A stretch of DNA of 64,000 nucleotides from Halarsenatibacter silvermanii. GTDB taxonomy: Bacteria > Bacillota > Halanaerobiia > Halanaerobiales > Halarsenatibacteraceae. Position numbers and translations under genes: made by a program. How positions within the stretch are numbered: position 1 is the first letter of the stretch; every line of letters begins with the position of its first letter. The notes under the pieces are model-generated. The model searched no databases. It had not been told where the DNA came from and saw nothing but the letters and a program-made list of their open reading frames with translations. Location: contig NZ_FNGO01000015.1 of NCBI RefSeq assembly GCF_900103135.1, forward strand, positions 1-64,000, given 5' to 3'. Of this stretch, positions 18,338 through 27,575 are shown piece after piece.

Positions 18338-19545
18338 ATTGATCGCCTCCCTATCTTCTCAGCTGAATCAGCTGTTATCTCCTTTTCTTTAAGATAACAG
18401 CCCGGATCAGCCGCCCAGTAGCTGCCGGTCAAAGCTTCTGCTCTCGATCTCATGCTGCCACCACAAATTTCAAACCATCGACAGCGGCTGCAGCGGCCCT
18501 TTATATACTCCTCGCGCTTTCTCAACTTCTGCAGCAGTTCAACTGGCGAATCGCGCCAGATATCGATAAAAGAGCGCTTTTTGAGATCACCGACGTTATG
18601 GGAAAAACTGAACTGATCCGGATGAACTTTGCCCTGCCAGTCTATGCAGGCGATGGCCTGACCGGATCTGTTTCCACCGCTTCGGGCCAGATAGCGGTAA
18701 ATTTTTTCCGCCCGGGGATCACCCGACTCTTTTAATTTCAAATAAAGATAAACTCCATCTGCCTGATTGGCCACGGTCAATATCTGCCATCTATCAGAGC
18801 GGTCAGCCAGATCATCTGCCCGCTCTATAATTTCATCCAGAAGAACCCTTTTTTCTTCAGCGGCCATCATCCTGTCCCTGAAATTGATCCCCCGTCCCTG
18901 AGGAACCAGATGATAAAGGCAGAGTCGGGGAATATCCTCTCTTTCCATGAGCCGGAAAATGTCAGAGAGAGCCCGGCGATTTTCTTCCACCATGGTAAAG
19001 CGCAGCCCCACCTTTTGACCTATCTCCCGACAGCGGCGAAGCCCCTCTATCGATCTTTCAAAGGCGGAATTATCTCTGCGAAAATCATTATGAAGTTCAG
19101 GACCTCCATCGATGCTGATACCGATATAGCTGAGGTCCAGACATTCAAGCCTGCGGGCCCGCTGCTCGGTCAGCAGGGTGCCGTTGCTGGATAGAGCGAC
19201 TCTGATTCCCAGTCTCCGCGCCCGCTCTATCAACTTTTCCAGATCATCCCTCATCAGGGGCTCTCCTCCGGAAAAGAGCAGGACCGGCACATTCAATTGG
19301 GCCAGATCCTCAATGACCTTTAAAGCCTCTCCGGTGCTGATTTCTTCCGGGTGAGGAGAGGATTTTTCGCCGGCATAACAGTGCCGGCAGGATAAATTAC
19401 AGGCTCTGGTTATATTCCAGACCACCACCGGACCTCTATTTCTCCCGGTGCCGGAGGAGCTGTGCCTGCTCTCTCTGCTGTAACGCAGGCTGTCATCCAT
19501 ACTGTCACTGCCGCTTTCTGCCAGCAATCTTGACAGATTAAGCAT
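18334..19545 (-). CDS. ahbC: Radical SAM 12,18-didecarboxysiroheme deacetylase AhbC (NirJ1-like)
   Basis: 403 residues. After about 35 non-conserved residues comes VVVWNITRACNLSCRHCYAG with the CxxxCxxC cluster motif, then LFSGGEPLMR, YIGISIDGG, VGLRFTMVEEN and LYHLVPQGRGI. The C-terminal region has CSRCRWFEICGGSMRSRA and GCYLKE for further cluster ligands. This fits the NirJ1/AhbC group, which removes two acetate side chains from didecarboxysiroheme to give iron-coproporphyrin III. It overlaps the upstream cobA/hemD gene by eight bases and hemB by four. Some relatives make heme d1, but no nirS or nirF lies nearby. Confidence 0.85.
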   Translation of the reverse strand: MLNLSRLLAESGSDSMDDSLRYSRESRHSSSGTGRNRGPVVVWNITRACNLSCRHCYAGEKSSPHPEEISTGEALKVIEDLAQLNVPVLLFSGGEPLMRDDLEKLIERARRLGIRVALSSNGTLLTEQRARRLECLDLSYIGISIDGGPELHNDFRRDNSAFERSIEGLRRCREIGQKVGLRFTMVEENRRALSDIFRLMEREDIPRLCLYHLVPQGRGINFRDRMMAAEEKRVLLDEIIERADDLADRSDRWQILTVANQADGVYLYLKLKESGDPRAEKIYRYLARSGGNRSGQAIACIDWQGKVHPDQFSFSHNVGDLKKRSFIDIWRDSPVELLQKLRKREEYIKGRCSRCRWFEICGGSMRSRAEALTGSYWAADPGCYLKEKEITADSAEKIGRRSI

Positions 19546-21076
19546 TGGCGCTCACCCCTCTTCCGAATTCTGCCAGCACCGCCTGATATAATCCCCTGCA
19601 GGTGTACTCTTCGGCAGTTACTGCTACCTCAAGTCCTTTGTCCCGGGCCGTTTCAGCAGTTATAGGTCCGATAGCGGCGCCCTGGCTGGCAAATTCAGCT
19701 CCTTCACTTTCCAGCTGATGACAGAGACAGGTGACGGTCGAAGAACTCGTGAAGGTTACCAGATCGTAACTGCCGTCATCTATATCTTCGATCACATCTT
19801 CAGGCAGTTCAGCAGCTTCAGTTCGGTAGGCTGTTACTTCATCGACCCACAGACCATCCTCTCTAAGACCTTCTACCAGCAGCGATCTGGCCCTGGGCGT
19901 GCGGGGCAAAAGCAATTTATCGTCCGGATTCGTTCTTTTCCTGAGACCGCTCAGAACTTCCTCGGCCACAAATTCCTCCGGAGTGAAGTCCACGGTCAGT
20001 TTTTTTTCTTCGAGTTTATCGGCGGTTCGGCTGCCGATGGCGGCCAGTTTCACTCCGGCCAGCTGCCTGATGTCAATTCCCAGCTTCTGAAGCCTGCGGA
20101 AAAAGCTGGCCACTCCATTCTGACTGGTAAAAACTATCCAATCGTAATCATCTATATCGGCAAGAGAGTCATCGAGTTCAGAAAAATCCCGGGGTGGAAC
20201 GATGCTTATCGCCGGAGCTTCGCGGACTACAGCACCGGCCTTTTGCAACCTGCGGGTCAGCCGACGGGCCTGATGAGCCGGCCTGGTATTTAATATTCTC
20301 AGGCCCCGCAGCGGACGCCGCTTAAACCAGGAGAGCTTTTCTCCTTCTCCGGCCACCTCGCCGATCACTATGACGGCAGGAGGCGATACCTTATCATCCT
20401 CAACATAGCTGTCGACCTCTTTGAGCCGGGAATAGATCGTTTTTTGTCCCGGCCGGGTTCCGCGTTCTATGATAGCAGCCGGCGTCTCGGGCTCGAGCCC
20501 TTCTTTTATAAGGCGTTTTTTGATGCGAGGCAGGTTGCCAACTCCCATCAGAAAGATTAGCGTATCAGGCCCCCGGGCCAGATGGCGCCAGCTGTGGCTG
20601 CTCTCCTCTTTGTCGGGATCTTCGTGGCCGGTGATCACCGCAGCAGAGGAAGCTTTTTTGCGCATGGTGGCAGGTATGCCGGCATAGGCCGGCACGGATA
20701 AAGCTGAAGTTATACCGGGTACAACCTGAAATGCAATTCCGCGCACCTCAAGATAGGCAGCTTCTTCTCCGCCTCTGCCGAAAAGAAAAGGATCGCCCCC
20801 CTTCAGACGGACTACTTTTTTGCCGGCGGAAGCTTTATCCACCATCAGCTGATTAATCTCTTCCTGAGTCAAACTGTGAGCTCCCGGTTTTTTTCCGGCG
20901 TAAATCAATTCGCATTCTTCTCCGGCATGATTGAGCAGGGAGGTTTCGATCAGCCGATCGTAAATAATAATATCTGCCTCCTCCAGCAGCTGACGTCCCC
21001 GACAGGTTAAAAGACCGGGATCACCAGGACCGCCGCCGACCAGATAAACCTCACCGTGAATTTCATCATTCATCAT
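19538..21076 (-). CDS. cobA/hemD: Fused uroporphyrinogen-III C-methyltransferase / uroporphyrinogen-III synthase
   Basis: 512 residues with two domains. Residues about 1-245 are the SAM-dependent methyltransferase (VYLVGGGPGDPGLLTCRG, KGGDPFLFGRGGEE, VVPGITSALSVPAYAGIP), which makes precorrin-2 from uroporphyrinogen III. Residues about 255-505 are uroporphyrinogen-III synthase (RILNTRPAHQARRL, FTSQNGVASFF, TFTSSSTVTCL), which closes hydroxymethylbilane. The fusion joins two successive steps and is common in Firmicutes. The start follows the hemC stop directly (TAAATG) with an AAGGAGG site inside hemC. This enzyme feeds both the heme and the cobalamin branches of this cluster. Confidence 0.95.
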   Translation of the reverse strand: MMNDEIHGEVYLVGGGPGDPGLLTCRGRQLLEEADIIIYDRLIETSLLNHAGEECELIYAGKKPGAHSLTQEEINQLMVDKASAGKKVVRLKGGDPFLFGRGGEEAAYLEVRGIAFQVVPGITSALSVPAYAGIPATMRKKASSAAVITGHEDPDKEESSHSWRHLARGPDTLIFLMGVGNLPRIKKRLIKEGLEPETPAAIIERGTRPGQKTIYSRLKEVDSYVEDDKVSPPAVIVIGEVAGEGEKLSWFKRRPLRGLRILNTRPAHQARRLTRRLQKAGAVVREAPAISIVPPRDFSELDDSLADIDDYDWIVFTSQNGVASFFRRLQKLGIDIRQLAGVKLAAIGSRTADKLEEKKLTVDFTPEEFVAEEVLSGLRKRTNPDDKLLLPRTPRARSLLVEGLREDGLWVDEVTAYRTEAAELPEDVIEDIDDGSYDLVTFTSSSTVTCLCHQLESEGAEFASQGAAIGPITAETARDKGLEVAVTAEEYTCRGLYQAVLAEFGRGVSANA

Positions 21077-22006
21077 TTATACCTCCTTATCGAGCAGCCC
21101 GGCTGCTCCCCGGGCGAGCAGTTCTTCAGCCAGCTCGACGGCCAGTTCTTCTCCTTTTTCGAAAGGGCCCTGTCTGCTCCTGTGATAATACTCCTCTCCT
21201 CTTTCACCGCCCACCATACCAGAGATCTCAATCCTGTCCTGCTTTACGCGGGCATAAGAGCCTATAGGCACATGACAGCCGCCGCCCAGTGCGGCCAGAA
21301 ACTTCCTTTCAGCAGTCAGACAACGGGCTACCTTCTGATCTTCTATGCTCTGCAGTATTTTTTCCGACCAGGAGCTATCTTCTCTGATTTCCAGAGCCAG
21401 CCCTCCCTGGCCGGCAGCCGGCAAAAATTCATCGGGTGGGAAATATGCTGTGACCTCTCCACTCCTGTCCAGACGTTTAAGTCCGGCAGCTGCCAGGACC
21501 AGAGCGTCATAATCCTCATCCTGGAGCTTCTGCAGCCGGGTATCGACATTGCCCCTTATCCCGCGAACCTGCAGATCGGAGCGCCTCTGCAGAAGCTGGG
21601 TCTGCCGGCGCAGGCTGCCCGTGCCTACGACAGCCCCCCGGGGCAGATCTTCCAGCCCTGAAAAGCCGGGAGCTATAAGAACATCGCGGGGATCCTCACG
21701 AATAGGCAGCGATCCCAGTTTTAAACCGTCAGGCAGCTCGGTGGGAACATCTTTGAGACTGTGCACGGCCAGATCTATCTCACCGTTCAAAAGGGCCTTT
21801 TCAATTTCTTTGAGAAAGATCCCTTTACCTTCGATTTTAGCCAGCGGCTGGTCGATGACTCTGTCGCCGGTAGTCACAATTTTCTCTATTTCAATCTCGA
21901 TATCCCGGTCAGCGAGGTTATCCTCCAGAGTTTCAGCTATCTCCTCAGCCTGGGTGAGAGCCAGCTCGCTGGCCCGGGTGCCTATCACTATTTTTTTTCT
22001 CTTCAT
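21077..22006 (-). CDS. hemC: Hydroxymethylbilane synthase (porphobilinogen deaminase)
   Basis: Joins four porphobilinogens to hydroxymethylbilane. It has IGTRASELALTQAE at the N terminus, HSLKDVPTELPDGL, GTGSLRRQTQL, RGNVDTRLQKL, and GGGCHVPIGSYA with the cysteine that carries the dipyrromethane cofactor. Its 309 residues are normal. It lies between sirC and cobA/hemD in the same operon. Confidence 0.96.
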   Translation of the reverse strand: MKRKKIVIGTRASELALTQAEEIAETLEDNLADRDIEIEIEKIVTTGDRVIDQPLAKIEGKGIFLKEIEKALLNGEIDLAVHSLKDVPTELPDGLKLGSLPIREDPRDVLIAPGFSGLEDLPRGAVVGTGSLRRQTQLLQRRSDLQVRGIRGNVDTRLQKLQDEDYDALVLAAAGLKRLDRSGEVTAYFPPDEFLPAAGQGGLALEIREDSSWSEKILQSIEDQKVARCLTAERKFLAALGGGCHVPIGSYARVKQDRIEISGMVGGERGEEYYHRSRQGPFEKGEELAVELAEELLARGAAGLLDKEV

Positions 22007-22044
22007 TTGTGCTCACATCCTTTGCCTGTTCATTGCTTTTCAGA

Positions 22045-22716
22045 TCAAAAATTTTTCTCATCAATGATTTTATCGAGTTCAACTTTCAGAGAGGAGGGCA
22101 GCAGTCCCCTCAGAAAATCGAGAGCTGCCTTAATCTCTCCCCGGCGGAGATATTCGACCGGTGTCTCTCCTCCCGCTTTTTGCAGAAGCTTCCGGCGTCT
22201 TTCCGGGTCAACTGAGCTTTTGATTAGAGGTCTCATCTCCGCCAGTATCTCCAGATAGTGAGCGAATACCTCCCCGAAATCCCCGGAAATTTTTCGCTTA
22301 ACCTCGGCTGCCAGGGCCGGACTGGCTCCTCCGCTGCAGATGGCTACCTGCAGCGGTCCCCTGCGGCAGACAGCTGGAACGATGAAGCTCGAAAGTTCTT
22401 TATTATCGATCACATTTACCAGCACGTCCCGGTCATGAGCCAGGCGGGCAATTTTTCGGTTGGTGTCGCTGCTGGAGGTAGCGGCTATTACGAAATTAAA
22501 ACCGGCCAGATCGCCGGTTTGAAAAGAACGCTTATGATGGGTTATTTTTTCTCCTGCCAGAAGCTCTTCTGTTTCTGCTGTCAGTTCGGGGCTGATGACG
22601 GTGATTTTAGCTCCGACTTCCAGAAGCCCGGCAATTTTTCGAGCAGCCACGCTGCCGCCCCCCACTACAAGACAGTCCATATATTCAGGCCTTAAAAAGA
22701 CAGGATAGTCCTTCAT
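22045..22716 (-). CDS. Precorrin-2 dehydrogenase / sirohydrochlorin ferrochelatase-type protein
   Basis: 223 residues, like the N-terminal CysG/Met8 domain. It has LRPEYMDCLVVGGGSVAARK with the NAD-binding glycines, VIAATSSSDTNRKI and CRRGPLQVAICSGGASPALA. It oxidises precorrin-2 to sirohydrochlorin with NAD and may also insert iron to make siroheme. In this organism siroheme is the precursor of heme by the Ahb pathway, while sirohydrochlorin is also the substrate of CbiX. The gene (often named sirC, ylnF or met8) thus sits at the branch point. It overlaps hemA by four bases. Confidence 0.9.
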   Translation of the reverse strand: MKDYPVFLRPEYMDCLVVGGGSVAARKIAGLLEVGAKITVISPELTAETEELLAGEKITHHKRSFQTGDLAGFNFVIAATSSSDTNRKIARLAHDRDVLVNVIDNKELSSFIVPAVCRRGPLQVAICSGGASPALAAEVKRKISGDFGEVFAHYLEILAEMRPLIKSSVDPERRRKLLQKAGGETPVEYLRRGEIKAALDFLRGLLPSSLKVELDKIIDEKNF

Positions 22717-24017
22717 TGCCAGGAATCCTCCTGAACTTCCAGAGCAAACAGACGGGAGACGGTCTCGAATAGATCTCCGGAAGTCTCACAGGAACCGTTC
22801 TGCTCGATCATCTTTTTGGTCTGGATCATGGGATGGTGCAGAAGCTTTTTTACGATCTGACTGGTCAAATCTTCCAGCACCTGTCTTTCGCAGCGCGAGA
22901 TCTCTCCTCTTACCTCCTCAATTCTCTCTATGGCCCGCTCCAGTTCCTCGAGCCTTATCTCCTCACCTTTTTCCTGCATCGCTTTGATCAGTGGGACTGC
23001 CTGACGCTCTCTGCGCCAGCAGATATAATTCTCCTTTTCTTCAGCTATTATCTCCTCCACCTGAGCTAAAGCTCTCGATCTCTCTTCAAGACCGGAATCG
23101 ACAACTTCTTCCAGATCATCTATCATATATAAGCTGACATGGGACAATTCTTCCAGTTCAGGATCTATATCCCTCGGTACAGCCAGATCTATCATCAGCT
23201 GGGATTTATCCCTTTCGTCTATAATCTCACCATGTTTGTCCCGCCAGATAACGTAATGAGGTGCAGCTGTACACCCGATGACGATATCAAAGTGATCAAG
23301 CATCCGGGGGAGTTCATCGATTTCTATAGCTTTTCCTCCCACCCTATCGGCCAGTTTGGCCGAGCGCTCATAGCTGCGATTGGCTATGGTTGGAGATTGA
23401 ACTCCTCTTTCCAGCATATTTTTCATGACAGCTCGTCCCATCTCGCCTGCCCCCACGATAAGCATGCTGCTTTTTTCCAGCGCCTTCAGCTCCTGACGGG
23501 CTATTTCCACGGCAGCATATCCCACTGAGGCAGCATTTTCGGAAATTTCTGTTTCTGTGCGAGCCCGTTTTCCGGTCCTCAAAGCTCTATTGAAGACTTC
23601 GTGAAGATGGGTATCACAGCACCCATGTTCTTCTGCGGTATTATAAGCTTCTTTCACCTGATTGAGAATCTGCGGCTCGCCCTTGATCATCGAATCTCCT
23701 CCACAGGCAACTCTGAAAATATGCTCGGCTGCCTTCTCTCCCCGACACCGGTAAAGGGCATCCTGAAGATAATCAGCCCGGCTGGCTTCCGAGTGCAAAA
23801 AATCTTCGGCCCGCTCAAGACTTGTTTCCGGATCGTCAGAACTCATGTATATCTCAAGACGATTGCAGGTTCCCAGCACTGCACAGCCGGATATTTCCTC
23901 ATAATCTTTAAATTTTTGAGCCGCTTCGATCTTTCCCTTCGATGTCAGTGCCACCATCTCTCTGACATCGAGAGGAGCGGTATTATGGTTGAGACCTGTA
24001 CATATCAGTTCATTCAT
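22713..24017 (-). CDS. hemA: Glutamyl-tRNA reductase
   Basis: Reduces glutamyl-tRNA to glutamate-1-semialdehyde, the first step of tetrapyrrole synthesis. It has GLNHNTAPLDVRE, the catalytic-cysteine motif GTCNRLEIY, EPQILNQVKEAY and the NADP-binding VGAGEMGRAV. It has 434 residues. The ATG at 24017 follows GGAGGT at nine bases and fits the family N terminus; the longer frame to 24047 is rejected. It opens the heme half of the cluster, 137 bases after cbiJ. I see no strong promoter in that gap, so read-through from the cobalamin genes is possible. Confidence 0.95.
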   Translation of the reverse strand: MNELICTGLNHNTAPLDVREMVALTSKGKIEAAQKFKDYEEISGCAVLGTCNRLEIYMSSDDPETSLERAEDFLHSEASRADYLQDALYRCRGEKAAEHIFRVACGGDSMIKGEPQILNQVKEAYNTAEEHGCCDTHLHEVFNRALRTGKRARTETEISENAASVGYAAVEIARQELKALEKSSMLIVGAGEMGRAVMKNMLERGVQSPTIANRSYERSAKLADRVGGKAIEIDELPRMLDHFDIVIGCTAAPHYVIWRDKHGEIIDERDKSQLMIDLAVPRDIDPELEELSHVSLYMIDDLEEVVDSGLEERSRALAQVEEIIAEEKENYICWRRERQAVPLIKAMQEKGEEIRLEELERAIERIEEVRGEISRCERQVLEDLTSQIVKKLLHHPMIQTKKMIEQNGSCETSGDLFETVSRLFALEVQEDSWQ

Positions 24018-24154
24018 AAAGTCGCTACCTCCGGAGTGAGCATGCAAAAATTTTGAGTCAAAAAATTATTTAATCACTCTGATTTATGATATTCTATAAA
24101 TCTTTACTGTCTCCTGCTCATTTCAATCTCATCTGCACCCGGATCTTAGTTTTA

Positions 24155-24907
24155 TCAGTTAATTTCCAAAATTTCCAGCAGTTCATCCACAGAATCCGCC
24201 TTCTGCGGATAGTCAAAATCAGGCCTTTCAACCATTATGACCGGTATATTTTTCTCCGCAGCTGCTTTTAACTTCTCGCGGACACCGCCGGTTCGGCCGC
24301 TGGCCTTGGTGATCAGCAGCTGAAAGTCGTATTCTTCTATCAGCGCTCGATTGAACTCTCTGCTGAAAGGACCGCGCATGGCGATTATATTTTCGGGGGG
24401 GATGCCGGCTTTATCTGCTCTGCCGACAAATTTTTTCAGCGGCAAAAGTCGGGGATAAAGAGCACCAGGATCGCCAACAGCTTCCACAAACTTTTCCAGA
24501 TTCCCGCTGCCGGTGGTCAAAAATATTCTGCTGTATCCCTCAGCCTTTTCCGCCGCTTCACGAAAATCAGAAACCGAAATAAGCTCGCCAGCCTGAGGCC
24601 TTTCTGCTTCTGGCCTTTCCAGGCGGTAATAATCCACCCCCATCTCCCGACAAACTGCAAGCGCCAGATCGGTTATTCTGCGGGCAAACGGATGGGTCGC
24701 ATCGATAACAGTTTTGATATCCCTTTCGCCTATCAGGGCCTTCAGCGACCCGCGCTCCAGCTTCTGCTGCCGGACTTCCACATCCAGGTCGACAAGAAGA
24801 TCGGCACCATACCCGGTTGTAACTGAAATTATCACATTCACATGCCTTTTTTCAAGCCGGTCAGCTATTTTTCTGGCTTCTCCGGTCCCGCCCAGCAGCA
24901 AAATCAC
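24155..24907 (-). CDS. cbiJ: Precorrin-6A / cobalt-precorrin-6A reductase
   Basis: 250 residues. It has LLGGTGEARKIADRL at the N terminus (NADPH binding), DATHPFARRITDLAL and LLITKASGRTGGVREKL, typical of the CobK/CbiJ family. It reduces a double bond in the corrin macrocycle. It overlaps cbiH by four bases and is the last cobalamin gene before hemA. Confidence 0.92.
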   Translation of the reverse strand: MILLLGGTGEARKIADRLEKRHVNVIISVTTGYGADLLVDLDVEVRQQKLERGSLKALIGERDIKTVIDATHPFARRITDLALAVCREMGVDYYRLERPEAERPQAGELISVSDFREAAEKAEGYSRIFLTTGSGNLEKFVEAVGDPGALYPRLLPLKKFVGRADKAGIPPENIIAMRGPFSREFNRALIEEYDFQLLITKASGRTGGVREKLKAAAEKNIPVIMVERPDFDYPQKADSVDELLEILEIN

Positions 24908-25767
24908 AGTTCATATCCCCGGGGGGTAATCATAGCTCCATCTTCAGCCAGCATCATGCCCTCATCGACATAGGTGCTGGAATTTCCGATAATTACCGTT
25001 GAAAGCATATCAATCCGGTGATCCAGCATGTTTTTCAGGCAGGTTATTACGACCTCTTCGTCTTCTCCGCGCCGGGCCGAACGAACTATTCCTGCCGGAG
25101 TCTCAGGAGAACAATGGTCGAGAAAAATATCCCGGGCTATTTTTATCTGTTCTGTGCGCTGACTGCTGCGGGGATTGTAAAGCGCTGTTATCATGTCTGA
25201 TGAAGCAGCTGCTTTAATGCGTTTTTTTATCTTGTCCCAGGGGGTCAGCAGATCGCTCAGACTTATGACGGCGTGATCGTGCATGAGAGGTGCTCCCAGA
25301 GCTGCTGCCGAGGCAGTGCTGGCTGTGATTCCCGGGACGATCTCCACTTCGATCGAGTCAGCGGCTGACTTTTTTTCTTTTCTGCGCTTCAAAATCTCAA
25401 GAATCAGCCCTGCCATCCCGTAGATGCCCGGATCACCGCTGCTGATCACCGCCACGGATTGACCGCCGGCAGCTCTGGCAATAGCTTTCTCCGCCCTTTC
25501 CTTTTCGCCGCCCATACCTGTGGATATGATCTGCTGGTCCGGAGACAGAAGCTCGTCGATCAATTCGATGTAAGTGGTATAGCCGACCACCACCTCAACC
25601 TGCTGCAGAAGTTTATAAGCTTTAAGACTTAAATATTCGATATCTCCCGGACCTATGCCGATCACATAAAGTTTGTCCGGGCCACTGCCGTCGTAAGATC
25701 TCCGTGATTCTTTTTGCTTCTGATCAATTTTCCCGGTTTCGCCTGTAAAACTGCTGCCGGTTCGCAT
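24904..25767 (-). CDS. cbiH: Precorrin-3B / cobalt-precorrin-3 C17-methyltransferase
   Basis: SAM methyltransferase that methylates C17 and drives ring contraction. KLYVIGIGPGDIEYLSLKAY is the family N-terminal motif, with SSGDPGIYGMAG and VPGITASTASAAALGAPLMHD after it. The frame begins with ATG at 25767 preceded by AGGAG ten bases away. This adds about 30 non-conserved residues and overlaps cbiG by about 105 bases. The alternative is a GTG at 25665 overlapping the cbiG stop (GTGA), but that would cut the conserved first strand. Function is secure; the start is not. Confidence 0.88.
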   Translation of the reverse strand: MRTGSSFTGETGKIDQKQKESRRSYDGSGPDKLYVIGIGPGDIEYLSLKAYKLLQQVEVVVGYTTYIELIDELLSPDQQIISTGMGGEKERAEKAIARAAGGQSVAVISSGDPGIYGMAGLILEILKRRKEKKSAADSIEVEIVPGITASTASAAALGAPLMHDHAVISLSDLLTPWDKIKKRIKAAASSDMITALYNPRSSQRTEQIKIARDIFLDHCSPETPAGIVRSARRGEDEEVVITCLKNMLDHRIDMLSTVIIGNSSTYVDEGMMLAEDGAMITPRGYEL

Positions 25768-26810
25768 ACACCACCAACTCCTATTTTATCTTTTACAAAT
25801 TTCGAAAAACTGTAATTCTGGTCAGACAAAGAGGGGGCTTTCATTTCAGCGGCTATCTCTTCCCGGGAGACGATTTCAAGAGGCACATCGAGCCGGGCTG
25901 CCGCTTTTTTAATCCCCGGTTCTTCCTGCTTGATATCCGCCGTAGCCAGGGCTTTGAGGCTTTTCGAATGAAAGCCGAGTTCCTTAAGATCATCCATTAC
26001 CGCCCCGATAACAGCCTGGCTTTCTATACCCTTTCTAGCCCCGACTCCAATTACAATTTCCCGGGGAATAAGCTGAATATACTCGTTACCCAAAAGCAAT
26101 TCAAAACGGTTGTGATCATGATCGCGGGCAGATACTAAAAGCGGAAAACCATCGGCAGCAGCGACAGCCTCTGCAGGACTGCTGCCTGAGCTCCCGAAAC
26201 AGGAAAACTCTATTTTATTTTTACAGAATTCCCGGTCGGTAGAATTTAAAGCAGAACTCTCCTCTATGATGTTTTTATAATAACTTTCAGCACAAATTAT
26301 CTCCAGCTTTCCACCGGCCAGCATGTGAGAACCGGCACGTTTTAAATTTTCAAAGGGGACCAGCTCTCCTCCAATCTCCTCAGCCAGCAGGTCCAGGGCT
26401 GGCCTGCTGCGCACATCGGTTGCAGTAGTGATAATAGCTTCTGTCTGCAGAATATCAGCTGTTTTTTCAGCCAGCTCGTTGGCCCCGCCCAGATGGCCGG
26501 AAAGCGTGCTTATGACCCAGCTGCCGGCCTCATCGACGGTCACGACCGCCGGATCCTCCCTTTTATCTTCAAGCCAGGGAGCTATAACCCTGACAACGAT
26601 ACCCAGAGCCATAATAAATATGAGGCCGTCGTACTCATCCATCATCTCTCCAGCCATTTCGCTCAAAGACCCCGGCAGAGGCTGAACTGATTCCGGAAAA
26701 TCTTCAGTAAAACTGCCGGCGGCCAGAATATCGAGACCGGGGAAATCATCCGCCAGCTGCCGGGCCAGCTCGAACCCTTTTCGGGTCACTACCACCGCAG
26801 CCAGCTTCAA
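25662..26810 (-). CDS. cbiG: Cobalt-precorrin-5A hydrolase
   Basis: 382 residues. It has VVVTRKGFELARQLA at the N terminus, MALGIVVRVIAPWLEDKREDPAVVTVDEAG, STLSGHLGGANELAE and the C-terminal CobE-like part with VIGVGARKGIE. It opens the delta-lactone of cobalt-precorrin-5A and releases acetaldehyde in the anaerobic pathway; this gene marks the pathway as the oxygen-independent one. The 3' end overlaps the cbiH frame and the start overlaps cbiF by four bases. Confidence 0.93.
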   Translation of the reverse strand: MKLAAVVVTRKGFELARQLADDFPGLDILAAGSFTEDFPESVQPLPGSLSEMAGEMMDEYDGLIFIMALGIVVRVIAPWLEDKREDPAVVTVDEAGSWVISTLSGHLGGANELAEKTADILQTEAIITTATDVRSRPALDLLAEEIGGELVPFENLKRAGSHMLAGGKLEIICAESYYKNIIEESSALNSTDREFCKNKIEFSCFGSSGSSPAEAVAAADGFPLLVSARDHDHNRFELLLGNEYIQLIPREIVIGVGARKGIESQAVIGAVMDDLKELGFHSKSLKALATADIKQEEPGIKKAAARLDVPLEIVSREEIAAEMKAPSLSDQNYSFSKFVKDKIGVGGVCEPAAVLQAKPGKLIRSKKNHGDLTTAVARTNFM

Positions 26811-27571
26811 CCGGAATCCCCCTCGCGAAAACCATGGCTGAAACTTTTATCGTAGAGTTTGGAGGGCTCATAATCTCCCGCCAGAAAATCACCGACCATT
26901 ATAAGTGCAGTTTTTTCGATTCCAGCCTCTTCAGTCCGGGCGGCTATATTATCCAGCGTTCCTTTGATGCTCTCCTCCTCTCCCGGCCAGGAGGCTTTTT
27001 TGACTACAGCGGCTGGAGTATCAGCAGGATATTCTTTTTTAAGCTCTTCAACCACTTCATTTATCATGTGCACGCTTAAAAATATTACCATGGAGGTCTT
27101 ATGGGCTGCCAGAAGTTCCAGCCTTTCCCGGTCAGGCACGGAAGTCCTGCCCTCCATGCGGGTGAGTATCAGCGTCTGAGAAACTTCCGGCTGAGTAAAC
27201 TCCCTGCCCACAGCTGCTCCAGCGGCCTGAAATGAACTGACTCCAGGAACTATCTCCCATTTTATTCCCCGTTCTTCAAGGGCATCAATCTGCTCCTGTA
27301 AAGCCCCATAAAGTCCAGGATCGCCGGTATGCAGACGCACAACCATGCCACCTTCTTCGACAGTCTTTTCGATCATTGATAGTATCTCTTCTAAATCCAT
27401 ACCGGCGCTGCTCTCAGTCTGAGCGGACTCATCAGCATAAATAAGCAGCTCATCATTGACAAGCGAGCCGGCATAAAGAATGAGATCGGCTTCGGCCAGC
27501 AGATTTTTGCCCCGCACAGTCAAAAGCTCGGGATCCCCCGGGCCGGCCCCCACAAAATAAACCGTTTCCAT
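26807..27571 (-). CDS. cbiF: Precorrin-4 / cobalt-precorrin-4 C11-methyltransferase
   Basis: 254-residue SAM methyltransferase. VYFVGAGPGDPELLTVRG, LYAGSLVNDELL, RLHTGDPGLYGALQEQ and VPGVSSFQAAGAAVGREFT are close to CbiF/CobM. It adds the methyl group at C11. Four bases separate it from cbiL, and it overlaps cbiG. Confidence 0.93.
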   Translation of the reverse strand: METVYFVGAGPGDPELLTVRGKNLLAEADLILYAGSLVNDELLIYADESAQTESSAGMDLEEILSMIEKTVEEGGMVVRLHTGDPGLYGALQEQIDALEERGIKWEIVPGVSSFQAAGAAVGREFTQPEVSQTLILTRMEGRTSVPDRERLELLAAHKTSMVIFLSVHMINEVVEELKKEYPADTPAAVVKKASWPGEEESIKGTLDNIAARTEEAGIEKTALIMVGDFLAGDYEPSKLYDKSFSHGFREGDSG

Positions 27572-27575
27572 CGGA

